The notes: generated by a model from the sequence alone, not told the origin. A stretch of 64,000 bases of DNA from Mycobacterium sp. D16Q13 (GCF_002013375.1 NZ_MAEW01000003.1:248001-312000), one strand, 5' to 3'. Numbered from the stretch's first letter, positions 51,582 through 62,015 are shown. Numbers and translations are program-made.

Positions 51582-52270
51582 AGCAGGAACCCGTCCAGCA
51601 CGGTCCGACTGCTCGACAGGCCTAGCCGGGTCGCACCGGCATCGAGCATGGCCGCGGCATCCTGTGCCGTCCGGATTCCGCCGCTGGCCTTGACCTCGAG
51701 CCGACCGCCGACGGTCTCTGCCATGATGCGCACGGCCTGCACGGTAGCTCCTCCCGATGGGTGAAACCCGGTGGAGGTCTTCACAAAATCGGCCCCGGCA
51801 GCCTCGCTCACCCGGCAAGCCTCACGGATCGCCCCCGCACCGGAATGCTCCAGCAGAGCCGCGGACTCGATGATGACCTTGAGCGTCGCGGCCGGGACCG
51901 CCCGCCGGACCGCCTCGATATCAGCCTGTACCGCCGTGAAATCACCTGCCACCGCGGCACCCACGTCGATCACCATGTCGATCTCGGTCGCACCTGCGGC
52001 TGCCGCGAGGGCGGCCTCGTGCGCCTTGACGGACGAAAGATGTTTTCCCGACGGGAATCCCGCCACCGCCGCGACAATCAGCCCGGGAGCATCGACCGGG
52101 AGCATCGACGGCGAAACGCATACCGCGAGCACCCCGAGGTCGATGGCCTCCGCGATAAGGGCCTGCACGTCTCCGGGCGTTGCTTCAGGCTTGAGCAGCG
52201 TGTGGTCGATGCGCGCGGCAACCTCCCCGCGAGTGGGCCAAACCGCCGGTGTGCCTACCGAATCCGTCAT
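51578..52270 (-). CDS. deoC: Deoxyribose-phosphate aldolase
   Basis: DeoC cleaves 2-deoxyribose-5-phosphate to acetaldehyde and glyceraldehyde-3-phosphate in deoxyribonucleoside salvage. The 230-residue sequence contains [45 protein letters not shown], the Lys of the Schiff base in FVKTSTGF (about 163) and the [12 protein letters not shown] phosphate-binding motif. It is a class I TIM-barrel aldolase of the usual length. The ATG at 52270 begins the conserved N-terminus, and the longer upstream frame is antisense to the ICL/PEPM gene. It is 18 bases from the divergent ICL/PEPM gene. Confidence 0.95.
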   Translation of the reverse strand: MTDSVGTPAVWPTRGEVAARIDHTLLKPEATPGDVQALIAEAIDLGVLAVCVSPSMLPVDAPGLIVAAVAGFPSGKHLSSVKAHEAALAAAAGATEIDMVIDVGAAVAGDFTAVQADIEAVRRAVPAATLKVIIESAALLEHSGAGAIREACRVSEAAGADFVKTSTGFHPSGGATVQAVRIMAETVGGRLEVKASGGIRTAQDAAAMLDAGATRLGLSSSRTVLDGFLL

Positions 52271-52288
52271 GGGCGTAGCGTCCCACAC

Positions 52289-53107
52289 ATGACCTCCCAG
52301 CATGAGCGTGCGGTCGTGTTCTCGGCCCTTCATCAGTCCGGGATGTTCGTGGTCCCCAACCCGTGGGACGCCGGGTCGGCCCGCATCCTCACCGGCTGCG
52401 GCTTCCCCGCGCTGGCCACCACCAGCGCCGGATTGGCGTTCGCGCTCGGACGGCATGACGGCGCCAATCTGGTCAGCCAGGCCGAGACGCTGGCCAATGC
52501 TTCGCAGATCGCGGCCGCCACCCATCTGCCGGTCTCGGCCGACCTGGAGAACGGCGGCCCCACCATCGGGGACATCGCCATGACCATCCGCGAGGCGGCG
52601 GCCTCGGGGCTGGTGGGCGGATCGATCGAGGATGCCACCGGGATTCCCGGCGCGCCGATCTTCTCGCTTGCCGAAGCGGTGGACCGCATTACGGCGGCGG
52701 TGCATACGGTGCGCGATTTACCGTTCCCCTTCACGCTGACGGCGCGGGCCGAGAACTTCCTCTACGGCAGGCCGGACCTGTCTGACACCATCACCCGGCT
52801 GACCGCATACGCCGAGGCCGGCGCCGATGTGGTGTACGCGCCGGGCCTGCCCGATGCCGACGCCGTCCGCGCCGTCTGCGCGGCAGTCGATCGCCCGGTC
52901 AATGTGCTCGCCACGGGGTTCGTGCTGAATCACTCGGTGGAGGAGATCGCGCAATGGGGTGTGCGCAGGGTCAGCCTCGGATCCGCGATGGCACGCGCCG
53001 CACTGGGGGCGTTCGTCGACGGGGCCCGGGAGATCGCGCAGCACGGCACCTTTGGATTCGTGACCCGCGCTATTCCCTATGCGGAAGCCAATGCCCTGTT
53101 TCCGTGA
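52289..53107 (+). CDS. Isocitrate lyase/phosphoenolpyruvate mutase family protein
   Basis: A 272-residue TIM-barrel protein of the ICL/PEPM superfamily: [27 protein letters not shown], a GGSIEDATG (metal-binding Asp) loop, [13 protein letters not shown] and VNVLATGF. Small members of this group include 2-methylisocitrate-type lyases, oxaloacetate-type hydrolases and PEP mutase-like enzymes. The canonical KKCGH motif of isocitrate lyase is absent. The activity is therefore probably a C-C lyase on a small 2-hydroxy or 2-keto acid, not isocitrate. It is divergent from deoC. Confidence 0.82.
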   Translation: MTSQHERAVVFSALHQSGMFVVPNPWDAGSARILTGCGFPALATTSAGLAFALGRHDGANLVSQAETLANASQIAAATHLPVSADLENGGPTIGDIAMTIREAAASGLVGGSIEDATGIPGAPIFSLAEAVDRITAAVHTVRDLPFPFTLTARAENFLYGRPDLSDTITRLTAYAEAGADVVYAPGLPDADAVRAVCAAVDRPVNVLATGFVLNHSVEEIAQWGVRRVSLGSAMARAALGAFVDGAREIAQHGTFGFVTRAIPYAEANALFP

Positions 53108-53154
53108 ACCTTTCGGTGCACGTGATTTCTTGCCCGGGCCGCGCTGCAGCCGCA

Positions 53155-53173
53155 ATTGGATAGCCTATCCTTA
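53155..53173. promoter_or_regulatory. IdeR-like iron box at the mbtK start
   Basis: The 19-bp sequence ATTGGATAGCCTATCCTTA matches the IdeR consensus at 14 of 19 positions read on the minus strand, and ends 5 bases before the mbtK ATG. A TATCCT -10-like element (53166-53171) lies inside it, which would place transcription start on or next to the ATG (leaderless mRNA). Confidence 0.7.
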
Positions 53174-53178
53174 TCTAC

Positions 53179-53793
53179 ATGGAACGCCCCTGGCCAGTGC
53201 TCTACCGCCATGTCGCACCCGACCCCTCGGTGCCCGCACCTCCGGAACCGAAGCTCGTCAGCCCGTTCGGTGTGAGGCTTGTGGACCCGGATAGCGAAGA
53301 CACTGCGCTGATTGCGCGATGGATGCGCCAACCGGCGCTGGTCAACGGCTGGGAGCAAGACTGGCCGGATGAGCGCTGGTACGACCAGCTCAAGGCCCAG
53401 GTTGAGAGCACCTATTCGCACCCGTACCTGGTGCTGTTCCGGGACGAGCCCGTGGGCTACCTGGAGTTTTATCGGGCAGCTCAGGATTCGATCGGCGAAA
53501 AGTACGCCGCCGACCCCTACGACCTGGGAATACACGGCGCCATCGCCAACCAGGCCATGGCCAGCAAGGGCTTCATGGTCATGATCCTGCCCAAGCTCAT
53601 CAAGAGCTTCTTCGAGCTGGAGCCGCAATGTAAGCGGGTCATGTTCGACCCCGAATTCCAGAACTTCGAGACTCGCAGGGTCTTTGAGCACATCGGCTGC
53701 ACCTTCCTGGGCGAACATCAGATGCCCAACCGCCGGATGGCGCTGTACACCACCGCGCGCACCCCGGCGGATGTACCCGCCCCGCTGGCCTAG
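53179..53793 (+). CDS. mbtK: Mycobactin lysine N-acyltransferase MbtK
   Basis: A 204-residue GNAT-fold enzyme that transfers the long acyl chain from the carrier to the N6 of a lysine of mycobactin. The GNAT pattern is visible: [16 protein letters not shown], the [17 protein letters not shown] acetyl-CoA-like loop and the [24 protein letters not shown]-terminus of siderophore acyltransferases. It is convergent with an acyl-CoA dehydrogenase, a fatty-acyl ligase and an ACP, as in the M. tuberculosis mbt-2 locus (Rv1344-Rv1347c). The start is leaderless or nearly so and lies under an IdeR-like box. It is expected to be repressed in iron-rich cells. Confidence 0.9.
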   Translation: MERPWPVLYRHVAPDPSVPAPPEPKLVSPFGVRLVDPDSEDTALIARWMRQPALVNGWEQDWPDERWYDQLKAQVESTYSHPYLVLFRDEPVGYLEFYRAAQDSIGEKYAADPYDLGIHGAIANQAMASKGFMVMILPKLIKSFFELEPQCKRVMFDPEFQNFETRRVFEHIGCTFLGEHQMPNRRMALYTTARTPADVPAPLA

Positions 53794-54965
53794 ACGCCCA
53801 GGGAGCGGTAGCCCTCGATATCGGGTTTCAGCGTGGCGGCGACGAACTCCCAGAGAGTCTCGTCGGTACCGCCGCCCACCCGGGCCAGCTTCATATCGCG
53901 CCACCAGCGGCCGACTGGAGTCTCGTCGGTCAGGTATCCCGAACCGCCAAAGATGTGCAGGCACTCGGAGAGCACCTCTTCGCCGAGCCGGGCGGCGGTG
54001 ACCTTCGCCGCGGCCGCGGTACGCAGGTTCATCTGCCCCGTCGCGGCGATGCCCTCAAGCGAATAGCGCATCATGTCGACCCGGGACTGCAGATCCGCAA
54101 CACGTAAGCGCAACGCCTGGTGCCCCAGCAGGGTGCTGCCGAACTGCACCCGCTCCGTCATGCGGGCAAGGGTGATCCCGAGAGCCTTCTCGCAGAGCGC
54201 CACCACCTGAGCAGCGATGCCGAGCCGCTCATGCGACAGCCCCCAGCTGATCGCGGCGAGCCCCGCGCCGGGGCGGGCGATCAGTGCGTCGGCAGGAACC
54301 CACGTGTCGATATCGATGGGCGCGGTATCGAGCGGTCCCGCGCTGAGCTTCCGGTACCGCTCATGCACCACCACCTGGACGGTGGGCACCAGCAGCAACA
54401 TCACATTGCCGTGCTTGCTGGCGGCATCGTCGTCGGCGCCGCGGGCGACGACGACGATGTGATCCGAAATCGGGCCGAGCGAGACGAACTTCTTGCTGCC
54501 GCGCACGTGGTAGCCGCCGTCGACGCTGCGGACCAAGGTCTCCGAAATCTGGAGATCGGAGCCGCCGGCCTCTTCGGAGGCGCCGATGCACAGCACGGCC
54601 TCACCGCGGATCGCCTGCTCGGTGATCTCACGCAGGTAATCGGTTCTACCGAACCGGCGCAAGATGGAAATCGCTGAGTCGTGCAAGCTCGCGCCAATGC
54701 TGATTCCGATCGAACCGAGCCCACCCAGTGCGAAGCCCAGCGAGACCAGCTTCGCGACGTCGGGCAGCGCCCCGGACGACCACTTGTCGGCCAGCACACC
54801 GGTACTACCGAAGCGCTCGATCAGCGCACGGGGGAATCGCTCGGTCTTCTCGGCTTCGTCCACCCATGACGTCACCTCGTCATCGATGACTGAACTCAGC
54901 AGCGCGCGAAAACCTTCGATAGACAGCGGAGCCACGGTCTGGCTCTCCGGGCCGGCCAGGGTCAT
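53790..54965 (-). CDS. mbtN: Acyl-ACP dehydrogenase MbtN (FadE14-like)
   Basis: A 391-residue acyl-CoA dehydrogenase family member that makes the cis double bond in the acyl chain of mycobactin. The N-terminal helical domain is followed by an EEAGGSDLQ flavin-binding stretch, the [22 protein letters not shown] helix and [26 protein letters not shown]. The ending includes [22 protein letters not shown] and TDETLWEFV. The gene lies in the mbtL-mbtM-mbtN order of the mbt-2 locus, with its start overlapping the mbtM stop as ATGA. The 3-prime end overlaps convergent mbtK by 4 bases. Confidence 0.9.
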   Translation of the reverse strand: MTLAGPESQTVAPLSIEGFRALLSSVIDDEVTSWVDEAEKTERFPRALIERFGSTGVLADKWSSGALPDVAKLVSLGFALGGLGSIGISIGASLHDSAISILRRFGRTDYLREITEQAIRGEAVLCIGASEEAGGSDLQISETLVRSVDGGYHVRGSKKFVSLGPISDHIVVVARGADDDAASKHGNVMLLLVPTVQVVVHERYRKLSAGPLDTAPIDIDTWVPADALIARPGAGLAAISWGLSHERLGIAAQVVALCEKALGITLARMTERVQFGSTLLGHQALRLRVADLQSRVDMMRYSLEGIAATGQMNLRTAAAAKVTAARLGEEVLSECLHIFGGSGYLTDETPVGRWWRDMKLARVGGGTDETLWEFVAATLKPDIEGYRSLGV

Positions 54966-56608
54966 CGCAGACCTCCACCGGTCTCGATAAGACGCTTGAC
55001 CTCGAGACGCCGCAGCTTGCCCGACGTCGTAATCGGCAGATCGCCCGGGGGCACAAACACGATTTCGGAGGGCACGACCCCGCAGTCGGCGGTAACGCGC
55101 TGCACTACCTGCCTGCGCGCCGCCTCGAAGTCGGTGCCTTTGTACTCGACGGCCAGTGCGAGCCTCGGGCGGACGCCGCCTTCATCGAGTCCCACGGCCG
55201 CGACTCTGCCTGCCCGCACCCCTTCGACCGACGCGGCTGCCCGCTCGACATCGATGGGATACACATTGCGCCCGGCAAGGACGATGAGTTCCTTGAAGCG
55301 GCCCACGATGACCAGGTCGCCGTCATGGAAGTAGCCCAAATCGCCGGTGTTGAACCACTCGTTCCTGTCGATGGCCGCGTTACCCAGATATCCGTTCATC
55401 ATGCAGGCGCCCTTGATTTCGACCTGCCCGACTTCCCGGCCGCTGATCGCCGGTACCTCGCGCGCGGCGGGTACCACCCGGACCTCCATCCCATCGAACG
55501 CCGAGCCGACCAATGCGTATCTGCGGGGGGCCTGACCGCCATCCGGGGTCGCGACGAGCACGTCGTCGGATCTCGCTCCCACACCGGGACGGGTCATGGT
55601 CACAACACACGTCCCTTCCGCCAGACCCCAGGCCGCCACCGCCGCGCCTGGAGAGAAACCATGGGGAGTCGCCGCCGTGAGGAACCGCTCGAAACCGTCG
55701 CAGTTGATCAGCTCGGCAGCGCTGACCGCCGCGCGCAGCTTGCCGAGGTCGACGCCGCGGTCAATCTTGTCGACGTACCGGCCAATGATGTCGTACGCGA
55801 AGTTCGGCGCCATCAGATATGTCGCGCCACTCTCGGTGAGCCAGTCCAACCACCTGATCGGCGAGGCGGCAAAGGCGCTATTGGGCGCCAGCCACAGCGG
55901 CATACCCGTCCAGAACGAAGCCAGCAGGGTGATGAGGCCCATATCGTGGTACAGCGGCAACCAGCTGCACGTCAGGTCTTCCCCGGTCAGCTCGGCCCGG
56001 CGCACCATGGCACTGACATTGCTCATGACGGCTCCCCGGGACAGGACAGCGGTCTTGGGTGTGCCGGTGGAACCGGAAGAGTTCTGGAGGACGGCGGCCG
56101 TGGTCTCATCGCCGGTCTGGACGGGCGTGAACGCCTGTGGACGGGGGCGCGCTCCGATCTGCGCCACATCCTCGATCCGGATGCTGGACTCCACCGCACG
56201 CAACTGCTCCAGCTCACGACCGTTGCTGTAGATCGTGCGCACACCGATCGCCGCGCAGCGTTCCAAGGTCGTATGCGCCCAGCGGTCCAGATCTGCCCCA
56301 CGCACCAGGCCGGGGAAGAACGACACACTCGTTCCCGCCAGCCATGCACCCTGCACGCTCGCCACCAAGTCGACGGTGGGACTGCCGATCAGACCCAGTG
56401 CCCCGACCGGTCCGTGTGCGTTGTCGAGCAGGTCTACGGCGACGGTCTCCGCTCGCGCATGCACCTCGGCCCAGGGGAACCGATGCCATTCGCGGGTTGC
56501 GCCATCCATGACCACCAAGTCGGCGGACGAGGTCAGCATCGCCTGGGAAACCTTCTCCGCCAATGCATTGCCCTGCACTGCGGGCACGTTCGTTGTGGAA
56601 CTGGTCAT
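54962..56608 (-). CDS. mbtM: Long-chain fatty acid adenylyltransferase MbtM (FadD33-like)
   Basis: A 548-residue ANL-family fatty-acyl-AMP ligase that activates a fatty acid and loads the MbtL carrier. It has the [13 protein letters not shown] phosphate loop, [17 protein letters not shown], the [19 protein letters not shown] hinge and the terminal [11 protein letters not shown] lysine motif. The FAAL-type reading (no CoA transfer) follows from family placement in the mbt locus. The ATG at 56608 has GAGAGAA upstream and gives a full family-length protein. The 69-codon extension upstream is antisense over mbtL and rejected. Confidence 0.92.
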   Translation of the reverse strand: MTSSTTNVPAVQGNALAEKVSQAMLTSSADLVVMDGATREWHRFPWAEVHARAETVAVDLLDNAHGPVGALGLIGSPTVDLVASVQGAWLAGTSVSFFPGLVRGADLDRWAHTTLERCAAIGVRTIYSNGRELEQLRAVESSIRIEDVAQIGARPRPQAFTPVQTGDETTAAVLQNSSGSTGTPKTAVLSRGAVMSNVSAMVRRAELTGEDLTCSWLPLYHDMGLITLLASFWTGMPLWLAPNSAFAASPIRWLDWLTESGATYLMAPNFAYDIIGRYVDKIDRGVDLGKLRAAVSAAELINCDGFERFLTAATPHGFSPGAAVAAWGLAEGTCVVTMTRPGVGARSDDVLVATPDGGQAPRRYALVGSAFDGMEVRVVPAAREVPAISGREVGQVEIKGACMMNGYLGNAAIDRNEWFNTGDLGYFHDGDLVIVGRFKELIVLAGRNVYPIDVERAAASVEGVRAGRVAAVGLDEGGVRPRLALAVEYKGTDFEAARRQVVQRVTADCGVVPSEIVFVPPGDLPITTSGKLRRLEVKRLIETGGGLR

Positions 56609-56639
56609 GGTTCTCTCGCCCTTCCCGTTCTGCGAACTT

Positions 56640-56915
56640 CTACTCGGCGAGTGCGCTGGTCGTTTCGGGCGAGACAGTGGCCTGCCCTGCCGAGACGATG
56701 TCGACAAGGTCGCCAAAGGAATCACAAACGAGTAGCTGATCTTCAGTGAGGGTGACGCCGAACTGCTCCTCGATGAGGACGAGGCCAAGTGCGAATCCCA
56801 CCGAGTCGAGCCCAAGATCGTCGATCAACAGCTTGTCGCGGGTGATCTCGTGCGCGCTTACCGCGAGCTCTCCGCGCAGGATCTTCTCGAGTTTCTCGGC
56901 AACTTCAGTCGACAT
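56640..56915 (-). CDS. mbtL: Acyl carrier protein MbtL
   Basis: A 91-residue acyl carrier protein of the mycobactin pathway. The phosphopantetheine Ser38 lies in LGLDSVGFALGLVLIEEQ, and the protein is acidic with the normal ACP helix pattern, ending VSPETTSALAE. It carries the chain activated by MbtM and desaturated by MbtN until MbtK transfers it to the siderophore. It is the first gene of the mbtL-M-N operon, with mbtM 31 bases downstream and an IdeR-like box 80 bases upstream. Confidence 0.9.
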   Translation of the reverse strand: MSTEVAEKLEKILRGELAVSAHEITRDKLLIDDLGLDSVGFALGLVLIEEQFGVTLTEDQLLVCDSFGDLVDIVSAGQATVSPETTSALAE

Positions 56916-56994
56916 GTTGACTGCTCTCCTTGTGGCTCAATACAGGTGGGCACGAGGGCTCCAGCGCTCCGCGGCACCGACTATACAACTGGCA

Positions 56995-57013
56995 TTAGGT
57001 AAGCCAAACCTAC
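56995..57013. promoter_or_regulatory. IdeR-like iron box upstream of mbtL
   Basis: TTAGGTAAGCCAAACCTAC matches the IdeR consensus TTAGGTTAGGCTAACCTAA at 15 of 19 positions. It sits 80 bases upstream of mbtL. Iron-bound IdeR would repress the operon. Confidence 0.8.
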
Positions 57014-57163
57014 TATCTTGGGCGCCCCATCGGGCTCCTACCAGTTGTCGCGGGCACGCTCCCGTAGCGCCCCGATCGACGTACGACACGGCCGCCGCAG
57101 CTCAATCGCGAGGGGGCTCGCCACAGCGCCGTCTGCACGTAGCCTGCGGGGGAATGAGCCCGG

Positions 57164-57981
<818 letters not shown>

Positions 57982-58362
57982 CTAGATCTCAGGTCCACCC
58001 GGGTTGCACTGCGACACCGTCATCAACGCCTCGTCCACCGGCGGCCGCCATGGCTCCAGATTCCAGCTCGGCTTGTTCGGGATGAACACCCGCCCGTACC
58101 AATGGCAGTCGAACTGCATCCGCATACCCGGCGACTGCGCGTCGGGAGCCAATGCGAGAACCTCAGCCCACGCGATGTCCGCGCCGTCGGGTGCCTCATA
58201 GGTACGTCCCAGCGGCGTCGGGTAAATACGCAGCGTACGCCCCAAAGACATTGCGCCCCAAGACACGTGATCAATAAGTGCAGGCTCTACCGCGGCCGCG
58301 GGCACCGCATTCGCCGCCAGCAAGACGGCCGTCAGCGCAACCAGCGCCGCAACCGCGCGCAT
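57982..58362 (-). CDS. Secreted DUF2599 family protein
   Basis: The 126-residue protein has a signal peptide (MRAVAALVALTAVLLAANAVPAAA) and a small mature domain with DHVSWGAMSLGRTLRIYPTP, MRMQFDCHWYGRVF and PSWNLEPWRP. It ends with a Cys-containing tail. This is the DUF2599 pattern, as in M. tuberculosis Rv0477. The ATG overlaps the stop of the DUF2516 gene by one base (TAATG). It belongs to the hbhA operon in other mycobacteria. The function is unknown; an extracytoplasmic binding role is likely. Confidence 0.8.
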   Translation of the reverse strand: MRAVAALVALTAVLLAANAVPAAAVEPALIDHVSWGAMSLGRTLRIYPTPLGRTYEAPDGADIAWAEVLALAPDAQSPGMRMQFDCHWYGRVFIPNKPSWNLEPWRPPVDEALMTVSQCNPGGPEI

Positions 58363-58640
58363 TACCGCGACTTGCCCTGCACCTCAAGCACACGGGGACG
58401 AACATCGACGAAGTACACCCCGGCCGCCACGGCGGCGATACCGGCGGTCAACAGCTCCAACCCCGGAATCAGGGTGAGCACGGCCGCTCCGGCAAGGATG
58501 ACTATCCAGGTGGTCTTGGTCTGCTTTTCTGCCGCCACGAACGCATCTGCGGGCTGAATCGCGGCATGGACCAATCCGACGATCGCCGCGATAAGAGCGA
58601 CGAGCGAGATCAGTGCGAAGACATGAAAAGTGAAAGCCAC
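58362..58640 (-). CDS. DUF2516 family small membrane protein
   Basis: The 92-residue product matches the DUF2516 family (M. tuberculosis Rv0476). It has two or three membrane-spanning segments (about 3-25, 45-65 and a third near 66-85 beginning GIAAVAAGVY) and a short basic tail RPRVLEVQGKSR. The only start codon is the GTG at 58640, which is inside the right arm of the perfect hairpin that follows hbhA. This suggests translational or transcriptional attenuation. The downstream gene overlaps it by one base. Confidence 0.78.
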   Translation of the reverse strand: MAFTFHVFALISLVALIAAIVGLVHAAIQPADAFVAAEKQTKTTWIVILAGAAVLTLIPGLELLTAGIAAVAAGVYFVDVRPRVLEVQGKSR

Positions 58641-58670
58641 CCGATCAGCCTACGTGGCTGATCGGGTGGC
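58636..58670 (-). terminator. Perfect 15-bp hairpin after hbhA that covers the next start codon
   Basis: A 15-bp perfect stem with a 5-base loop starts 18 bases after the hbhA stop and is followed by TTTCACTTTTC on the minus strand, so it looks like an intrinsic terminator. Its 3-prime arm contains the GTG start of the DUF2516 gene, which may limit that gene to read-through transcripts. Confidence 0.8.
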
Positions 58671-58688
58671 TGTCAGAGCTGGAACTGC

Positions 58689-59336
58689 CTACTTCTGGGT
58701 GACGGTGCGGGTCGCCGTCTTCTTGGCCGGAGCCTTCTTGGCGGGCGCGGCCTTCTTGACAGCAGCCTTGGCCGGAGCGGCCTTCTTGGCGGGCGCGGCC
58801 TTCTTGGCAGGCGCCTTCTTGGCGGGCGCCTTCGCGGCCGGAGCGGCCTTGCTCGACAGGTCGATGCCGACCAGCTTGGCGGCACGCTCACCGACGGCGC
58901 GAGTCTGGCTGGCCACGGTGCCCAGCGCCTGCTCGGTCAGCTCGGCGTAATTGCCGACCAGACCCTCGGCGCGGGTGACGTTCTCCTCGATGCCGGGGGT
59001 GCTGCGGATGCGCTCAATGGCCTCTTCACCACGCTCAGCGAGGTTGTTGTAGATGTCGGTCGCCACCTGCAAGTAGGCCTCGGCAACCTTGCGCAGCTCC
59101 TCGGGGGTGAACCGGTCGCGCAGCTCGTTGACGTCGGTGGGCAGCTCGGCCGACAGCTCGCGCAGCCGGTCGCGGGTCTCGTCCACGCGGGCACCGGCCT
59201 CAGAGGCGGCCTCTTCGGCACGCTCGCGCAGCTTCACGACAACATCGGCGACCGCGGCCAGCGCCAGGTCACCGGCGCCGACGGCTACGTAGAACGGGGT
59301 CTTCAGGTCGTCGAACGAGGTGTTCTTCTTGGTCAT
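58689..59336 (-). CDS. hbhA: Heparin-binding haemagglutinin HbhA
   Basis: The 215-residue surface adhesin has an N-terminal region ([29 protein letters not shown]) with a hydrophobic helix. A long coiled coil follows (about 35-160, [26 protein letters not shown]), then a Lys/Ala/Pro-rich heparin-binding tail of KKAAPAKKA repeats. HbhA mediates dissemination from epithelial cells and binds heparan sulfate. It is also lipid-droplet-associated in M. smegmatis. The order Xre regulator, hbhA, DUF2516, DUF2599 repeats Rv0474-Rv0477. It starts 32 bases after the Xre stop. Confidence 0.95.
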   Translation of the reverse strand: MTKKNTSFDDLKTPFYVAVGAGDLALAAVADVVVKLRERAEEAASEAGARVDETRDRLRELSAELPTDVNELRDRFTPEELRKVAEAYLQVATDIYNNLAERGEEAIERIRSTPGIEENVTRAEGLVGNYAELTEQALGTVASQTRAVGERAAKLVGIDLSSKAAPAAKAPAKKAPAKKAAPAKKAAPAKAAVKKAAPAKKAPAKKTATRTVTQK

Positions 59337-59368
59337 GCCAGATTCCTTTCAGGGATGGGGAAAGTTAT

Positions 59369-59785
59369 TCAGTTGTCGCCAGTAGATTCGGGGTCGGATT
59401 GAGCCAGATCCGAATTGGCTTCGGCGTTTTGCTGGACGAATGAGCCGTAGACGTCCAACAACACCTGCTTCTGTCGCTCGGTGATGACGGTATCGGCAAT
59501 GATGGCGTCCCGTACCGGACTGGCATCACTACGATCCAAAATGCCCGCACGCACGTATAACACCTCCGCCGAAACCCTTAGCGCCTTTGCGATTTGATTG
59601 AGAACCTCTGCCGACGGACGACGCAGTCCGCGTTCGATCTGGCTGAGGTACGGGTTGCTCACGCCGGCCTTCTCGGCCAGCTGACGCACGGAGACCTGAG
59701 CGGCCTCACGCTGTGCCCGGATGAAGCCTCCGATATCGGAAGCGGCGTTGCTCACAGCGGTGGCGAGGTCTGATTCCTGCGACAT
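59369..59785 (-). CDS. Xre-type HTH regulator (upstream of hbhA)
   Basis: A 138-residue protein with a Cro/CI-type HTH: IGGFIRAQREAAQVSVRQLAEKAGVSNPYLSQIERGLRRPSAEVLNQIAKAL (about 19-70, quoted here in part as positions). An acidic helical tail follows (VLLDVYGSFVQQNAEANSDL). It is the counterpart of M. tuberculosis Rv0474, upstream of hbhA. The ATG at 59785 is preferred to one three codons earlier. Its promoter region contains an ATTGC/GCAAT inverted repeat (59815-59838) that may be an autoregulatory site. Its targets are not known. Confidence 0.85.
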   Translation of the reverse strand: MSQESDLATAVSNAASDIGGFIRAQREAAQVSVRQLAEKAGVSNPYLSQIERGLRRPSAEVLNQIAKALRVSAEVLYVRAGILDRSDASPVRDAIIADTVITERQKQVLLDVYGSFVQQNAEANSDLAQSDPESTGDN

Positions 59786-59884
59786 AAGAACCACCGTAAG
59801 CTGCAGTGCTAGCTATTGCAAGCACTTCTGTTAGCAATGTGCTCCACGTCACTTCGGCACGGGAATAGCCGGGTCAGGGCCTTT

Positions 59885-61231
59885 TTAGAAGAGCACCTGC
59901 GCCACGGTATAGATGACCAAACCTGCTAGCGAACCCACCACGGTGCCATTGATGCGAATGAACTGCAGGTCACGGCCGACATGCAATTCGATCCGGCGAC
60001 TGGCCTCCTCGGCGTCCCAACGCTCGATCGTTTCGGTGATGACGGCCGTTATCTCCGCGCCGTACTGATCCACCAGATGCCGGGCCGCGCGTTCCACCCA
60101 ACCGTCGACCTTGTCGCGCACGGAGTCGTCGTCGCGCAGCGTCTCCCCGATCCGCACCACGGTGTCGGCAATCCGCGTACGTAGCTCGCTGGACGGATCG
60201 TCCACGGACTCGGTGATCATTTTCTTGGCAGCGGACCACGCGGTGGCCGCGGCGTTCTGGACTTCCGCGCGCGCCATCAACCGCGACTTGATCGCCTCGG
60301 CCTTGGCGATGGTCAGGTCGTCGTGCTGAAGATCGTCGGCGAACTCGTACAACAGCCTGTTCACGGATTGGCGCAGGTCATGATCAGGATTGCGACGCAC
60401 CTTGTCCGTGAAGTCCACCAACTCGCGATAGATACGGTCGCCCACGAAATGGTCGACGAATTTGGGTGTCCAGCTGGGAGAGTCACGCACCACCACTCGA
60501 TCGATGGTGTCGCTGGCGCCCAGCGCCCATTCAAAGGCACGGTCGCACAACAGCTGGATCACCGGCGCATGCCGGTCCTCCTTGAGCACCGTCGAGAGCA
60601 CCCGCCCCACCGGCGGCCCCCACTTGGGTTCGGCGATCCTGCGCACGATCACGCTGTCTATCGCCTGCTGCACGTCCTCGTCGCGCAGCATCTGCGCGCC
60701 GACCCGGAGCACCGTGGAAGCCTCGGCCGCAACCCGCTCGGCATGCGACCGGTCACTCATCCACTTGCCCAGCCGGCCCGCGATCTGCGCATCCCGCACC
60801 TTGGCAGTGATGACGGCCGGCGACATGAAGTTCTCCCGGACGAAGTTCCCGAGCCCCTCCCCCAGCTGATCCTTCTTGCGCTTGATGATCGCTGTATGCG
60901 GGATCTTTAGCCCAAGCGGATGCCGGAACAGGGCGGTTACAGCAAACCAGTCTGCAAGCGCACCGACCATGCCCGCCTCTGCGGCCGCTCCGACATAACC
61001 CACCCAGCCCGGCGCCCCGACCGACTGCCACCAACGGCACGCCAGAAACAACACGGTAGCCGCGACCAGGAACCCTGTAGCCACGGCTTTCATTCGGCGA
61101 AGCTGCTTCTGGCGCTCCTCGTCGACGGCCGAATTGCCCATCGCGAAGACGCCGCCGGACGCATTCCGCGTGCGCGGCTGATCGCTATGCTTGCCTGCCA
61201 CTCCTCCATCATCCGGTATCGAGCGCGTCAC
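59885..61231 (-). CDS. DUF445 family membrane protein
   Basis: The 448-residue protein is a DUF445 member (M. tuberculosis Rv0473 counterpart). The N-terminus has two membrane helices around VATGFLVAATVLFLACRWW and GYVGAAAEAGMVGALADWFAVTALF, the family signature. A long helical cytoplasmic or periplasmic region with RKKDQLGEGLGNFVRENFMS follows, and a final membrane segment GSLAGLVIYTVAQVLF closes the protein. The role is unknown. The first 30 residues (to FAMGNSAVDEE) are weakly conserved, so an internal start near codon 31 is possible. It is divergent from the MadR-like regulator. Confidence 0.85.
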   Translation of the reverse strand: MTRSIPDDGGVAGKHSDQPRTRNASGGVFAMGNSAVDEERQKQLRRMKAVATGFLVAATVLFLACRWWQSVGAPGWVGYVGAAAEAGMVGALADWFAVTALFRHPLGLKIPHTAIIKRKKDQLGEGLGNFVRENFMSPAVITAKVRDAQIAGRLGKWMSDRSHAERVAAEASTVLRVGAQMLRDEDVQQAIDSVIVRRIAEPKWGPPVGRVLSTVLKEDRHAPVIQLLCDRAFEWALGASDTIDRVVVRDSPSWTPKFVDHFVGDRIYRELVDFTDKVRRNPDHDLRQSVNRLLYEFADDLQHDDLTIAKAEAIKSRLMARAEVQNAAATAWSAAKKMITESVDDPSSELRTRIADTVVRIGETLRDDDSVRDKVDGWVERAARHLVDQYGAEITAVITETIERWDAEEASRRIELHVGRDLQFIRINGTVVGSLAGLVIYTVAQVLF

Positions 61232-61255
61232 GCATCCCCGAGGGGCCCGTGAAGT

Positions 61256-61275
61256 AGTATCGGTTACAGATAACT
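61256..61275. promoter_or_regulatory. Imperfect palindrome upstream of the MadR-like TetR gene
   Basis: AGTATCGGTTACAGATAACT (20 bp) has TATC/GATA inner arms and partly symmetric flanks. It lies 8 bases upstream of the GTG start, a usual place for TetR autoregulation. Its left half recurs, with one base change, upstream of the PapA-like gene. Binding is inferred. Confidence 0.5.
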
Positions 61276-61283
61276 AAGGGAAT

Positions 61284-62015
61284 GTGGCGATAACCGTGGC
61301 AAGTAAAACGCAGCCTGCGGCTATCAAGACTGATGGTCGCAAGCGCCGCTGGCATAAGCACAAGGTCGAACGACGAACCGAACTCGTGGACGGCACCCTC
61401 GATGCCATCAGGCACCGGGGGCGTGATATCAGCATGGATGAGATCGCCTCCGACATCGGCGTCTCCAAGACGGTGCTCTACCGGTACTTCGTCGACAAGA
61501 ACGATCTGACGACGGCCGTCATGACACGGTTCGCGCAGACCACCCTCATTCCCAAGATGGCCATGGCCCTGTCGGCCCGGCTGGATGGCTACGACCTCAC
61601 CCGCACAGCGATCAAGGTGTACGTCGAGACTGTGGCCGCCGAGCCCGAGATTTATCCGTTCGTGATGGCCAACAGCTCCACCAGCCGCAGCAAGGCCATC
61701 GCGGATTCCGAACGCATCATCGCCCGCATGCTCGCGCTGTCGTTGCGCCGCCAGATGTCCGAGGCGTCCATGGACACCCGCGGTGTGGAGCCGTGGGCGT
61801 ACATGATCGTCGGCGGCGTGCAGCTGGCGACCCACTCGTGGATGTCGCACCCGCGGATGAGCTCCGATGAACTCATCGACTACCTGACGATGATCTCCTG
61901 GAACGCGGTGCTGGGCATCGTGGGTGTGGGTGGGTCCCGAGAGAAGTTCGTCGACATGCCACACCCGTCACCGGTTCCTCCTCCACCACAAGTGCGTCAA
62001 ACCCACTCCGGGTAA
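61284..62015 (+). CDS. TetR-family regulator, MadR-like (Rv0472c counterpart)
   Basis: The 243-residue regulator has a Lys/Arg-rich N-terminal tail and a TetR HTH (about 40-85: TLDAIRHRGRDISMDEIASDIGVSKTVLYRYFVDKNDL, shown as positions). The helical ligand domain carries ARTMTRFAQTTLIP-like and SLRRQMSEASMDTRG segments. In M. tuberculosis the positional counterpart (Rv0472c, MadR) represses the mycolate desaturases desA1 and desA2 in an acyl-CoA-dependent way. The same role is likely here, since the mycolate gene umaA is nearby. The GTG start has AAGGG upstream; another GTG lies 4 codons on. Confidence 0.85.
   Translation: MAITVASKTQPAAIKTDGRKRRWHKHKVERRTELVDGTLDAIRHRGRDISMDEIASDIGVSKTVLYRYFVDKNDLTTAVMTRFAQTTLIPKMAMALSARLDGYDLTRTAIKVYVETVAAEPEIYPFVMANSSTSRSKAIADSERIIARMLALSLRRQMSEASMDTRGVEPWAYMIVGGVQLATHSWMSHPRMSSDELIDYLTMISWNAVLGIVGVGGSREKFVDMPHPSPVPPPPQVRQTHSG

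Noticed and set aside
52271..52705. 145-codon N-terminal extension of deoC
   Set aside because: It is antisense over the ICL/PEPM gene, and DeoC homology starts at 52270.
56609..56815. 69-codon N-terminal extension of mbtM
   Set aside because: It lies over mbtL in another frame. The ATG at 56608 has a ribosome-binding site.
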